A stretch of 64,000 nucleotides of DNA from Gautieria morchelliformis (taxonomy: Eukaryota; Basidiomycota; Agaricomycetes; Gomphales; Gomphaceae). Location: positions 62,001 to 126,000 of the forward strand of contig WHVA01000116.1 in NCBI GenBank assembly GCA_015179125.1, given 5' to 3'. How positions within the stretch are numbered: position 1 is the stretch's first letter; every line of letters begins with the position of its first letter. The translations under genes were made by a program, and so were the position numbers. Under the pieces are notes generated by a model. The model did not search any database and was not told the origin of the DNA. It worked only from the letters and a program-made list of their open reading frames with translations. Below, in pieces: positions 43,556 through 56,436 of the stretch.

Positions 43556-44908
43556 ATGGTCCTCAGGACTGCGCCGACGGTCTCGCTCGTCAAATTGGAG
43601 GTTCCGACTGAGCATGTCTTACTGCTGACGCTGAACAGGCCACAGTCTTTGAACGCCGTAAGTGCCACCTCCCCGTGCTGGCTTGCGCTCAGCTTCCGTG
43701 CCCTCAAGGTTTCCCCTGACTTGGCAGAAGACGTGAAGCGAGCTTTGGCGTGGTTTGACAGTGAACCAGAACTATGGTATGCATCTGCTTCAATTAGAAT
43801 GTTACGCTATTGTCTTGCTGGAGCGCCCTTGCCCACTCGATCTGGAAAGTTCAGGCCCTGATCTATCTTGCAGGGTTGTCATCGTTACGGGAGCCGGCCG
43901 TGCGTTCTGCGCAGGTGCAGACTTGAAAGCGTAAGCACTGCTTTGACATTCCTATGCGGATCGGTAGACGCCATAAATCGGCTTCGCCTCTTATAGTTGG
44001 CGCTCGGCTAAAGACTCTGGCTCACGGGACGACTCTGAGGAAGTTGCTACCTCGTTCCATGGATTTGCAAATATTTCCAGGCGAAGTGTCACATCGAAAC
44101 CTCTTATTGCGGCTGTCAACGGCGGAGCATACGGGGGAGGTGTCGAAATCATACTGAATTGTGATCTTGTCATTGCCAGCGATCGCGCAGAGTTTGCCCT
44201 GCCAGAAGTGAAACGTGGCGTCACCGCCGCCCAGGGAGGTTTGCACAGTTCATTGTTGTTCCCGAATTGTGAATAGTCAATGCGATTCGCGGTGACAGGC
44301 ATTCCCCGCATCGCAGCCATTGCTGGCCACCAAGTAAGTATTCGGATAGGCCTCGTCTTCTCCACTTGATCCTCGTAATCTCTCCAAAATAGCTCGCATC
44401 TGAAATGCTTCTCACCGGAAGAACCATAAGTGCGCAAGAAGCACACTCCCGGTTTGGTTTGTACGCGATAGCTGATATGTCTTGCGGGGACTGCGACTTA
44501 TCATCTGTGGCGCAGTGTAAACACAGTGGTGCCACACGATGAATTGATACCCACTGCTATTGCCTGGGCTCGCAGGATCACCCAGAACTCTCCGGATGCC
44601 GTCGCATCCACCAAACGAGCTCTGATCATTGCACAAGAGGTTGGCAATTTTGAACAAGCCACTATCGCTGGGGCGTACAGCCAGGAATCAAAACAGGCAT
44701 ACACAGGCGGAAACATCAAGGCGAGTCATATCCAGCATTGCTACCGCTGGCATTAACGTTATGGCTTGACTTCCCAGGAAGGACTCAGGGCATTCTCAGA
44801 GGTGAGGCGAAACGTTCATGGCCGCATCACCAATTCACATCTCTTCACTGTGTCGGGGGTGCTATCCAGAAACGCAAGCCTGTCTGGAAGAACCCTGCGA
44901 AGCTGTAA
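43556..44908 (+). CDS. Enoyl-CoA hydratase/isomerase (crotonase family)
   Basis: Hydrates 2-enoyl-CoA in fatty-acid or amino-acid breakdown, in mitochondria or peroxisomes. Splicing at clean GT..AG sites gives a continuous crotonase: EHVLLLTLNRPQSLNAVSPD, EPELWVVIVTGAGRAFCAGA with oxyanion part FCAGADLKA, SKPLIAAVNGGAYGGGVEII with the second oxyanion Gly and catalytic Glu region, ALPEVKRGVTAAQGGIPRIA, LLTGRTISAQEAHSRFGFVN, TVVPHDELI, and a C-terminus EGLRAFSEKRKPVWKNPAKL. Stop TAA 44906. About nine exons. The second-last intron begins with GC (AAG|GCGAGT) and ends TTCCCAG, a GC-AG type. No obvious targeting peptide at the N-terminus. Length near 280 residues, usual for the family. Intact. Confidence 0.92.
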
Positions 44909-47900
44909 TGGCCAGGCATTATCGTGGGCGGACAGAGGAGGCAAGCATGTGCGATACGTGCTAGTGTCTGAGTGTCAGATTATCCCGAAGGCTACTTTAC
45001 AGTTCAGTCGTGGCCAGGGAGTCTAGAAGACCCTTAAGATTATGACTACAGAGTACCAGGAACGTCAGTGAGGTAGGTTTGTGCCAATACGAGCAAGACA
45101 GCCCTTGATTGACAGGCATCGCGAAGCCTGTCAGGCGTGAAGGAGATGTAATATTCCTGGGAGCCGTCTTTACACGGCTGCTTATTGCACGGAATGGGTC
45201 ATGACTCGCGCTGTTTCACGTTCTTGCTGACACAAGCTGGTAAACACCCGGGAAACGGACCTCCCTTCAGCTGTGTCACCCTCCGAGTCAGTCCAGTCAT
45301 GCAGGGATAGTCTGAAAGACATCGTACCCACCTAAATGCATGTTTTCTCTCACACAGTGGCAGATGGATAGCCAATATATATTTGTTCCGCAATCGTACC
45401 GGAGATTAGTAAACCTAGCTAGCGAGGCTGTCACGTCAAATTTAACCCTGAGCTTACTTTGGTGTTATATACACTCTTCTCGACATCTATCTTCTTGAAG
45501 GGTGCCGGTCGGAGAGCTGTGAGTCCAGCATATACTTATAGTGTTGTATAACCCACTCCTGGGTAGGATGTATACACAGCGCCGGGGAAGTGTTACTGAT
45601 AATACGTACGAGAATCCATCAAAAGCGCCAAACTACTTCTGGGGTACTTCCCCGCATACGACACATCCAAGAAGTCCAAATTCATAACACGTCGATAGAA
45701 GAACTCCGGTGATGATATGGCACCGATAACCAACCTGCAGGGGAGTTCAGGGAAGTTCGTCACGCCGATCGTATGGTTTGAATTAAAATGAGCTGCGAAC
45801 GCGGCTCGATCCATTGAGTCTACGAAAATACAAGATCGTTCGTGCGCTCAACTGACAAGTGCTGGACGTTGGAGATTAAGAAATTATAACACCTTCCCAG
45901 GCTCAACTGATGTCGGCACCTATGCGAGGTACTAAGCTTAAGGCTGGGCGAAGTTGTAGGATATTCGAGCAGACTCCTTGTCTGGTATACGTAACGAGCT
46001 GCGTGACATGATGAGCATGCTTGTTGACCGGGTTGTGTGAACTGGTGACTTATCCGAGAGACTCTATTGGGCTTTCACATCAGCCCTTGCGCCCCTTTTG
46101 TGCTAATGGCGCATGTCCGGCAGGCCAAGACACACATTCGTCTGGATGCCGGGATAAAACCAAAGGGTTGGGTGAGGATTGTACTCCCGAGTTCGGCCTC
46201 AAAAATTCCGAGGACGTGATGTCAGCCACGAGGCCTCGAAGTCGTGAACAATGTCAACAGCCAAGGGGTATAATGATACAAGGGATTGAACCGCGTTGTT
46301 GGTGTCTTTCTGTCGTGTATATTGCAAATTGGCATCCAGGCTATTTGCCAACCGATTCTGGTGCTCCCGAGAACATTGTTGTATGACTGTTCAGTTTTTC
46401 GACGGATCCGAGCGTTCCACCGACAGGTACAATGCGCATAGATCGAAGTAAGCTTATCGTGTACCGGAGACCACCCCGCATCGCCTGCCAACAATATAGG
46501 ATTACCATAATTTTAGCGAACTTTGTCGAACTGGGATGATCCTTGTACCTCGCACACCCAGGTTTTAAGGTTCCGGAGAATTAATGCTGGCTTACCCCGT
46601 ATGCACCTGGACCCGCCAAGGCTTCTGTTTTGCTACTGAAGCCCACAATTACCGGCTGCCTCAAACCTCGTTCATACCCAAGTCGGAGTCGATTGACCAT
46701 TAGTGTCCGACGCAGAAAAGGAAGAAACGACGAACAAAGCTTGGACATGACTTTATATCGAATATAGTGCCCATGATATAAGGTATATCACGTTGGGCAG
46801 ACGATGAATCACCGATGATGATGCGGGCGGGGCAGACAGTACCATGAGGGAGGTGCCATTGACGGCTGCCCCGCGGCCCGGTCTACTTGCAGGAGTGCTT
46901 GGCACTGGAGAGGCGATCTTGAAATCTCGTTACGCGTGCATCGTGGTACTGGCGAGTGGTATAAGGAGACGCTCGGTATTAATAAGACGGTTCCTGCCAT
47001 ACATGACTGAAGTGGCTTATACAAGGCAATTAGCCACGCATTGGGTCCAGGAACAATCTTCTGTGACCCGAGCCAACGGCGTAATCGAAACGAGAAAGAC
47101 GAATGGCACCTTGGTCTTGTGTATACCCGCAGTGGTCGGATAACTATTCGACAGCTCGAGCATACCATACCATCCAGAAGAAACGACCCGATTATATCAA
47201 GGGGGGCCAATTGGTAACGAACGTTTAGGAACATCGTGCTTAGAAGCGCTTGAAACCTCAAACAGGAGGACATCGAGTAACACGAAGCTTTTTCGGTGAT
47301 CAGTCTTCGGGACATCCGTGCGATTGTGGTTCTGGTGCCTGACCACAACGCTGAGGGACGACAGCTTATAGGCCGGGTTAATAACCAACGCCTGATGACT
47401 AGTCCGCAGGACAGCGGGATTGGGGTGGGTAGTGAGTGTGTCTTCCGAGCAGTACTCTAACAAGGAGTTAAGGAGAAGAAGCGCAGTGGTGTTATTTCGG
47501 GTTTACTCGAATATACGATTGCATACCAATTATCTAAAGAGATACGGCGTCTCATCGAATTCGAAAGGAGCAAAGAGCTATCAATCTCAGTCGGTGCAAC
47601 CTAGGGAGGCCCGATTGATCCAGCGTGAAGACGAGCTATCTCCATCCAAGAGGGATTTCCTGGCTCATCGGGCTGTGCTTAGTGTGAAAGGGCATAACAT
47701 CAAGACACATCCACAGAAACCTTTGATTCTCAGATTTATACACTGTGGGTAAAAGGATCTACGTTAGCGCTTCTGTAATAGGGTGAAGTCAAAATGTTAG
47801 TCACCGGTGAGGTTACTTCCTATGATTGCAAACTCACGGGAAAGTCGGGCAGGGCAGTTCACGAAAATTTCAGCAGGCTCATAACCATAGGTCGCATCAG

Positions 47901-48010
47901 CGGAAAGCGGACAGTGAAAGCCAGATAGAACGACAGCGAGGAAAGGAAAGTAACACGCCGTGCTGGCGGTGTTTCAATCGTGCATACGTGGCAACGTTGC
48001 CTATTTGTAG
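44909..48010. other. Large gene-poor gap
   Basis: Roughly 3.1 kb with no gene I can support. A small hairpin (TGACAGGC..GCCTGTCA) lies at 45111-45134. The 179-codon reverse frame at 46809-47348 has no motif, is overlapped by an open plus-strand frame and is probably chance. Confidence 0.5.
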
Positions 48011-48118
48011 ATGGGCTCGTGTATGCTACGCCAATTGATTCCACTGCGTACAACACCTCTGACGATCATACAAACCTCGTTTATAGCGTCATCAAAAAGA
48101 TTTACGTCTTCTACACAT
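48011..48118 (+). other. Possible alternative N-terminal extension (mitochondrial presequence) of the glutaredoxin
   Basis: In the frame of the glutaredoxin start, 36 codons upstream are open from ATG 48011, with a second ATG at 48023. They include MLRQLIPLRTTPLTII and SSKRFTSSTHM: Arg, Lys, Ser and Thr, no Asp or Glu. This is the composition of a mitochondrial targeting peptide. Yeast GRX2 is known to make mitochondrial and cytosolic forms from two in-frame starts. Confidence 0.5.
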
Positions 48119-48715
48119 ATGGCCGTCAAAGATATCGTCGAGGTACCCGTTTCTTCTTTTCTCCTATACCCTCTGATTCGGCGCCCCAGGACACCATCGC
48201 TAACAACAAGGTAGTTGTTTTCTCAAAGTCATGGTGCCCTTATTGCAAGTCAGTTTTCCTTTGTTCACCGAAGTGTATGAGCTCGAAAGTATGTGCAGGG
48301 CGGCCAAGGCGACGCTGAGGCGTTTTGTTAAGGAGGACACTGACATCAAGATCTTAGAGTGAGTCATCATACTACCCGGGCTATTGTACTTATATTTTCA
48401 CACTGACTCTTGCGACTGTGTTTGATCAGACTTGATCAAAGGGATGACGGGAGTGCAATACAAACCTACCTGGCTGAGAAATCAGGTCAGTCAACTGTGC
48501 CCAATGTCTTCATTAGTGCGTGTCATGTTGCTTCCATGGTCTTGGATTTTATTTGACAAACCCGGGTCTGTGCGTTGCCCGTGAAGATACTCAGCACGTG
48601 GGAGGTCAGTATCACCATACTACCTCACTCGGAAGTCCTCACGTCACACTCAGGCAATGATGACGTACAGGCAGCAAATGCCTCGGGCAAGCTCCAGGAG
48701 CTCTTTGCGGCGTGA
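48119..48715 (+). CDS. Dithiol glutaredoxin (CPYC)
   Basis: Reduces protein disulfides and protein-glutathione mixed disulfides with glutathione. The start MAVKDIVE joins, after an intron (GTACCC..CCCCAG), to DTIANNKVVVFSKSWCPYCK with the active-site CPYC. Later exons give AAKATLRRFVKEDTDIKILE, LDQRDDGSAIQTYLAEKSGQ, STVPNVFI with the glutathione-binding TVP, and QHVGGNDDVQAANASGKLQE ending LFAA. Five or more short introns, all plausible. Length about 107 residues, normal for a class I glutaredoxin. An in-frame upstream ATG at 48011 (or 48023) would add a basic, Ser/Thr-rich N-terminus with no acidic residue, resembling a mitochondrial presequence. Convergent with NDUFS2, 182 bases apart. Confidence 0.93.
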
Positions 48716-48897
48716 GCGGAGACTCGTCCTTGAAATATGCTAGCAGAAACGATTGCGTCTTATTCCTAGATCAATGCCCTCCCGACTGTAGGTAGGATAG
48801 AGATAACAGTTACCACTATCCCGTCATACTGTCAAAGACGAACGGGGAAATGGAATTTATTCAATTTGGGCAGTATTATGTGAATCCTTATCGATCG

Positions 48898-51035
<2,138 letters not shown>

Positions 51036-53279
51036 CGCCGCGATTCGCTGGACACTAAGATACCCTGTGGGCGCGTAAGGACACCAAGACTGACCATTAC
51101 ATAATAGTTATGTTGCTATTTTCGAGTGCTCTATCCTTGTCATCGTCGTCGTCGCGAAGCGTGATTTGGACTACGAGAGAGGTTGTCCTGAATGGTTGCT
51201 ATTTCCTTTCTACAAGTCACGCGTTTATCTTCGCTTCAACTTGAAAGTGGAGTCTCGACCCAGGCTGTTATGTCTGACCTCGTGAAATGTTGCCACAGAA
51301 GACCACGCCTGACTGGGCTCTTCAACCGCAAGTTTGTCGAGACCTCTGCCAGATTCCCGGTTGTGGACAACGTAGAGTGCGTCAACGAGCCTTTCAGATA
51401 TCGATATCTTGTACGAGAAATTAGGGGATGCATCAGGGTGTGTTACATGATATTATTTGAACAGGTGTCCAGGAGCGACAGAATGCGAAACCTACCCCTA
51501 CCGACAATTCTTGCTCATGAGCTGGAGGTACTACAGGAACCAGACCAGCCTTCAAGGTTTCCGCCAAGGTACCCGGATGACACGTTACAATGCATGCAAA
51601 TGTCCCCCAAAGTCTCTCGCGCTATATGATGCATTGTCCTAATGCACGATCCGCAGCATTCTAGATTCCTATGCAGATCGTATGAGTCGCCGACCAGAAA
51701 GAGCTCCTTTGGCGTCATCGTGAGCTTTCTACCTTTGTTTTATCTTTAACTTTATTTTTATTTGATGGATTTATTCTTCGTGATTATTCTGACTTTTGGG
51801 TTAGCCACACACGTTAATCTCATCCAAATCCGCTTCGGGGTCTGAGAGCCTATTTCGAGATCTATTGTCAAGTCAGGACAAGTTTGCACCCTCTTTTACC
51901 ACCACATGGGTGGCTGCCCTGAACAAATAAGTAAGTTCCCTCGGCACAGACACGCGGTTGCACTCAGCAATTGAGTCCAGATCTTGCCGAGGTTTGCATT
52001 GTATGACTAACATACAATTCATTCAACTCCATTGAACCCCGCGCTAGATTTGCGGTCGGTTACCACTGTTTATCCGAGTCAGGAAGTTCTGTTTATCTAT
52101 ATGTCCCATCTATGACAACTTCCTGCCCCTTTTCTAGGCACACAGAGCCACCATGATAGAAATCCTTGTGACTCGTCCACTGATCCCAAAGGATCAGACT
52201 AGAAGATTTCTCTAACGCTGGCTGCCACATCGGAGTCGTTGCTATTGCGTTCTCCCAACGTGCGTTATGAGTATCAATTCAACTGACAAGCCGCAGTCAC
52301 TGTCTCTGTCAAAAGAATTTTTTTTCGGGGATGCGGCCAGTCCGAACTGGCAGGGTAACATTGTCGCGATGATTTTCCTCAGAACTCCGTAACACATTGT
52401 GGGTGAATAAATTCCTAATTTACAGGCAACATCAATCCTATGCACAGGAATGTTAGCCCACGAACTGCGGCCCCGCTCTCCGCCACTATTGAGTGAAGTC
52501 AGTGGATTTAAGATTGAAGGCTAGTCACCCCATTGCTTCCCAAATTAGTCGACTCTGTCGCATATTTCATTGTTATTTGACTTGTGACAGCACGAATTGA
52601 TGTGATTTCTATTTGACGACTTGGCATTCCCAAGACGAACAAAGAGACACGAGGCGACGAGAGCGGACTGTGCTAGCCGGATAATTGTCTGGCACAGCAA
52701 GATATCCACCGGCTGGCAACGGGTTGTTGCACTGGATTCGTTTGCCAGTTGCCCTAGATGGCCAGGACAATTTAAAATGTGAGTTCATTAAAAGAATTAG
52801 TCGAGGACTTCAACTCGGGCTGTCTAGTTTGATCAGGATCTCGGGGTTCATAGAAGTATAAGCTACGGGGGCACACATTTGTCAAACCCGACAATTAGCA
52901 ACTGCCGGCGTTGGGAACTTGGCGGTGGCACCAAGGCTGTCGGATCCAGACAGGCACACACGCTGATGTAGGCTAGCCTATAATACTGAATTAATAGTTG
53001 GCCTCGAACCTTATACTGAGGATGTCATTTCCACATCAGAAATGTGCCATGGAGCATTGAAAAGCTCATAAAATGACAAGGGGATTTCGGATATCTTGTA
53101 TACTGTATACTGTAATAATGCAGACAAGTAGAGAGGATCACAGTATTATTTGCAGGGCTCGTTACTTTGGGCGGGAGCCAAATTAATAGAACTCTGTGCC
53201 CCAGTGGCATGGTAGCGGTTCAAGAAGAGAAGACCGCTTCATATTAATTTACTATTCCTCATACACGTGGCTAGGCAAT
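51036..53279. other. Gene-poor gap
   Basis: Includes the promoter of NDUFS2. Frames at 51192-51629 (plus) and 52242-52445 (minus) lack family motifs. A T-rich tract lies at 51720-51780. No element ends or repeats seen. Confidence 0.5.
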
Positions 53280-53870
53280 CCATGGCCTGTTACTCGAGCA
53301 GATGGACAGTCGCGTCATCACCTCCTAAATCAGGTGTTGGCATAGCGTTCATCACCTCCGCCATCTGTGTCCTCATCTGCGGCCTTCTCCAACAGCAGTT
53401 GAAGCAGCTCCACATATCCTCTTGACGCCGCCGCCTGGAGCGTACTGCCAAATATCCCTCCTCTACATTCACCTCTCCCTTCTCAAGCAGCAGTTGGACA
53501 ATCGCCTCCTCACCCTCGGACGCCGGCTGCATGCAGCGCGGTGCCATAGCACCCTATATACCTGCTCGTTTCTCAAGCAGCAGTTGGAACGAGAGCTTGG
53601 TGTCCTTGTAATGGCCACACCACCCTGCTTGGGTGTCCACATCTGCATCTGCTCAAGCAGTAGTCGAAGCATCATAATTCTTGTTCGTAGCCGCCTGGAG
53701 TGCGCCGCCAAATTCGCCTCCAGTGTACAGGCTGTACGTTCACATCCGCTTACCTCAAGCAGCAATCGAACGATCTCCGCGTGCCAAGGGCATCACGGAA
53801 GAGATCCGACCTCTCCTGCAGTTCACTGCTAGCTTTTCCTCCTGGTCCGGTTGTGAGAGAATCGCTCTTT
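53280..53870 (-). pseudogene. Degenerate ankyrin-repeat remnant
   Basis: On the minus strand ankyrin phrases recur in shifting frames: LQAAASRGYVELLQLLLEKA (about 53400), EAIVQLLLEKGEVNVEEGY (about 53500), MLRLLLEQ (about 53660) and LLLEVSGCE (about 53760). The DNA word CAAGCAGCAGTTGGA, encoding the repeat's LLLE core in reverse, occurs at about 53490 and 53570 with a diverged form near 53650. No single frame spans the repeats, and there is no start. It reads as the eroded end of an ankyrin-repeat gene, a family greatly expanded in agaricomycetes. Confidence 0.65.
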
Positions 53871-53954
53871 AGTAATTGTTTTACTAAGCGTTATGATATG
53901 AGCAGCTGACTTTGAAAATCCTCCTTACGTAAGGAGGCTTTGCATCTGCCCCCA

Positions 53955-55140
53955 ATGCGCGCTGGTTATGTGTTTGCCACGGTGGCGAGCTGCTATGTCG
54001 CATTAGGACAGCAGCCCGAATGTACAGCTGAAGAAAATGGGCAATACTACGACCTCACACCTCTTCGCTCAAAGTATGATCTTCCCCATCGAGCTGTTAT
54101 GTATACCTCGACTTACTTCACCCTAGAGCAACAGACTATGAATTTACGTCTGACACTGGCCGCATATTCAAACTGAATGTCTGCGCCGCGGTCAATTCAG
54201 AGCCATGGAAGATGCCAAACCCCGCTTCAGTAGGGGCGTTCTACCGCGGAGCACACAGTGACGTCTCCATTGGGTAAATATCGATCATTGTGAATCGTGC
54301 CCTCCCATGGTGACACTGTTGTAGAACTGTAAATACGAGCCTCCGAATAAAGGACTCACATCCGCTCCTGGTTCTTACCGATGGCGCTCCATGTGGGGAG
54401 AACAACAATCTCCATGCAGCCACCGCTGTACGATTCATTTGTGACAATGATGTTTTTGGTGTGGGTGCGTTATTACGACCTATTTTCAGTATTCAGTATA
54501 TTTACCTGTCATAGGGAGCCCTCAACTCGTTGCGCAGCTCCCCCCTGATGACGAGTCGTCGTGTGCATTCTTTTTCGAATGGAGAACGCATGTCGCATGC
54601 CCCACCGCTGCACCCAGTGGTAAAGGCAGCGTTATCGCAATATTGGCTGCCGTGTACGTGTCATTTTCGTGACCGTATTAACGCTTCACCAAACGTTCAT
54701 TTAGTGCACTCATTCTCCTCCTTTCCTACATAGTCGCGGGCGTCCTCTATCGACGCTTTGCTCTCGGTTACCGCGGATTTGACCAGTTTCCACGCATATC
54801 TCTCATTCCCATTTCTGCCCTCCCCCACTCTTTTGCAGATATCCTGGACTGGTTCCGCGATATTCGCGATCATATTCGAGGTGGTGCCAGTGATTTGTGG
54901 CCCAGGTCGAATGTCAATGGTGGTCCACACTCAGGAGGTTGGACCCGCAGACACGACGGGTTTTCAGCACTTGCACGTGAAGAGGAGGAGGCCATGTTCC
55001 GCGACGGCCCTGATGGGCCGGATCCACGGTTCTCGGTCGAGGATGAGGCAGATCTCGATGGCGCACGGGAACTTGTAGACTCAAATCCGCCCGTCCCAGC
55101 AGAACATGCGAATGCTGGCGTAGCACCCATACGACTGTAA
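53955..55140 (+). CDS. Mannose-6-phosphate-receptor-like (MRH) sorting receptor, Mrl1/Atg27 type
   Basis: Type I membrane protein expected to shuttle between Golgi and vacuole/endosome. ATG 53955 opens a signal peptide (MRAGYVFATVASCYVALGQQ). Splicing yields CTAEENGQYYDLTPLRSKAT, DYEFTSDTGRIFKLNVCAAV, GAFYRGAHSDVSIG, TNTSLRIKDSHPLLVLTDGA-like text, PCGENNNLHAATAVRFICDN and CAFFFEWRTHVACPT, the Cys-spaced MRH domain. One TM helix follows (SVIAILAAVALILLLSYIVA), then YRRFALGYRGFDQFPRISLI, a juxtamembrane motif shared with fungal M6P-receptor-like proteins. The cytosolic tail is acidic (LAREEEEAMF) and ends APIRL before TAA. Four short introns, no breaks. Between Mrl1-like and Atg27-like I cannot decide. 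Confidence 0.85.
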
Positions 55141-56436
55141 TGCTTTGTGCAATCCTCGCGCTGGGCGTTTGGAAGATAGGTGGCTTGTATTGCGTTTTTT
55201 GTTGACTTGCTGCGTATTATGAAGTAGAGAATTTGACAGCTCAGTACAGTATGGTGTTGGAAGACTTAATTTAACCATGTAGTCCTGCACGCGTGGTGCA
55301 TGTCATATGTTGTGGTATTGTTTTGATCGCCTTGATGATACCAAGGCACAATTCGTTGATATGTTTGTTGCAGGCACCTTCACGGCGTCGGGAAATTTTC
55401 TACTTACCCTTCTGATATTTATTGAACAAAAGATCTTCTGTAGGGTATTTCATAATTTATGCCGTGCTATCCTTGCTCGGCAAAGTAAATCGAAGAATGG
55501 CAATTAATCACAACCCATTGGTTCAAGCTGCGTTGATGGCCATGTACACGCGGCATATTATAACATATGCACCGACTCAGCCTAGTGGCATGCCGGTAAT
55601 AAAATTCGACTCGACGCCCATCGACCCGAGGTCCTTCTCACGGATCCATGAAGTGTCAAGATCCAAGAGTCCAAACGATCAAGCCCTCCGAGTCAATGGC
55701 ATAACTCGAATAATAGCAATGACTAGAAATAATACAATACTGGGGATGAGTATCACGACGTACTTACCTGACACGTGAATATATAACGTGGCGAAGGCTT
55801 GTCTTGTAAGGAATGCATAGTATATTGGCAATTGAGAATATCCAATTTGACCGGTGCCCAGCCCTCCGGAACTTAGGGCTGTTTGCATTCACAATCATTC
55901 CGTCAGTGGCAAAGCGAAGAGCAGGCTCCTCGTCATACCGAGTCGACACTATGAGAAGTATATAGATCACCCCAACAACGATATGATGGGTCTTGGGAGA
56001 GCCTCCTGGAGAGTCTTTCATTAGAGGTCTATTAAATCACCGTCAAAAGCTCTTGCTAAATCATCAAAAACCGCTGCGAATCATTATATTGGCTCTAAGT
56101 ACTAACTAGTCGATGTGGACTGCTCGGAAAATTCATATTGTAACTAAGTCCCGAAGAAAGTACAATAGATGTCGTCCGATCTCGTAGTACTGTCGGAGCA
56201 CGAATCGATGTTCGGCGCAGGCCAGCGGATGCGAATTTGCCCGGCGCTTTGTTCCGCCCCGTCTTCTCGAGGGCCCGCTCGGGCTATTTTAAGCTTTAAA
56301 CGGCGACTTGGAAAACCATAGCTCAATACACGACCGGCTATCAGCATCTCACGCTGCATATGGTCCCAGTATATAGTAGACGCCTTGTGGGGAGCCCGGG
56401 ACAGAGATCACCCAGAGGTCTCACCAGCACTTCGCA
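55141..56436. other. Intergenic, nothing seen
   Basis: Frames here (for example 55422-55778) overlap each other and carry no motif. Contains the 3' flank of the MRH gene and the promoter of the P450. Confidence 0.5.

Noticed and set aside
45111-45134. Small hairpin TGACAGGC..GCCTGTCA as an RNA gene or terminator
   Set aside because: Eight-base arms are expected by chance in 64 kb and no gene is adjacent.
46809-47348. 179-codon reverse open frame
   Set aside because: Arg/Ser/Cys-rich composition without domain pattern, overlapped by an open plus-strand frame; probably chance.
51192-51629. 145-codon plus-strand frame upstream of NDUFS2
   Set aside because: No family pattern could be recognised in any spliced or unspliced reading.
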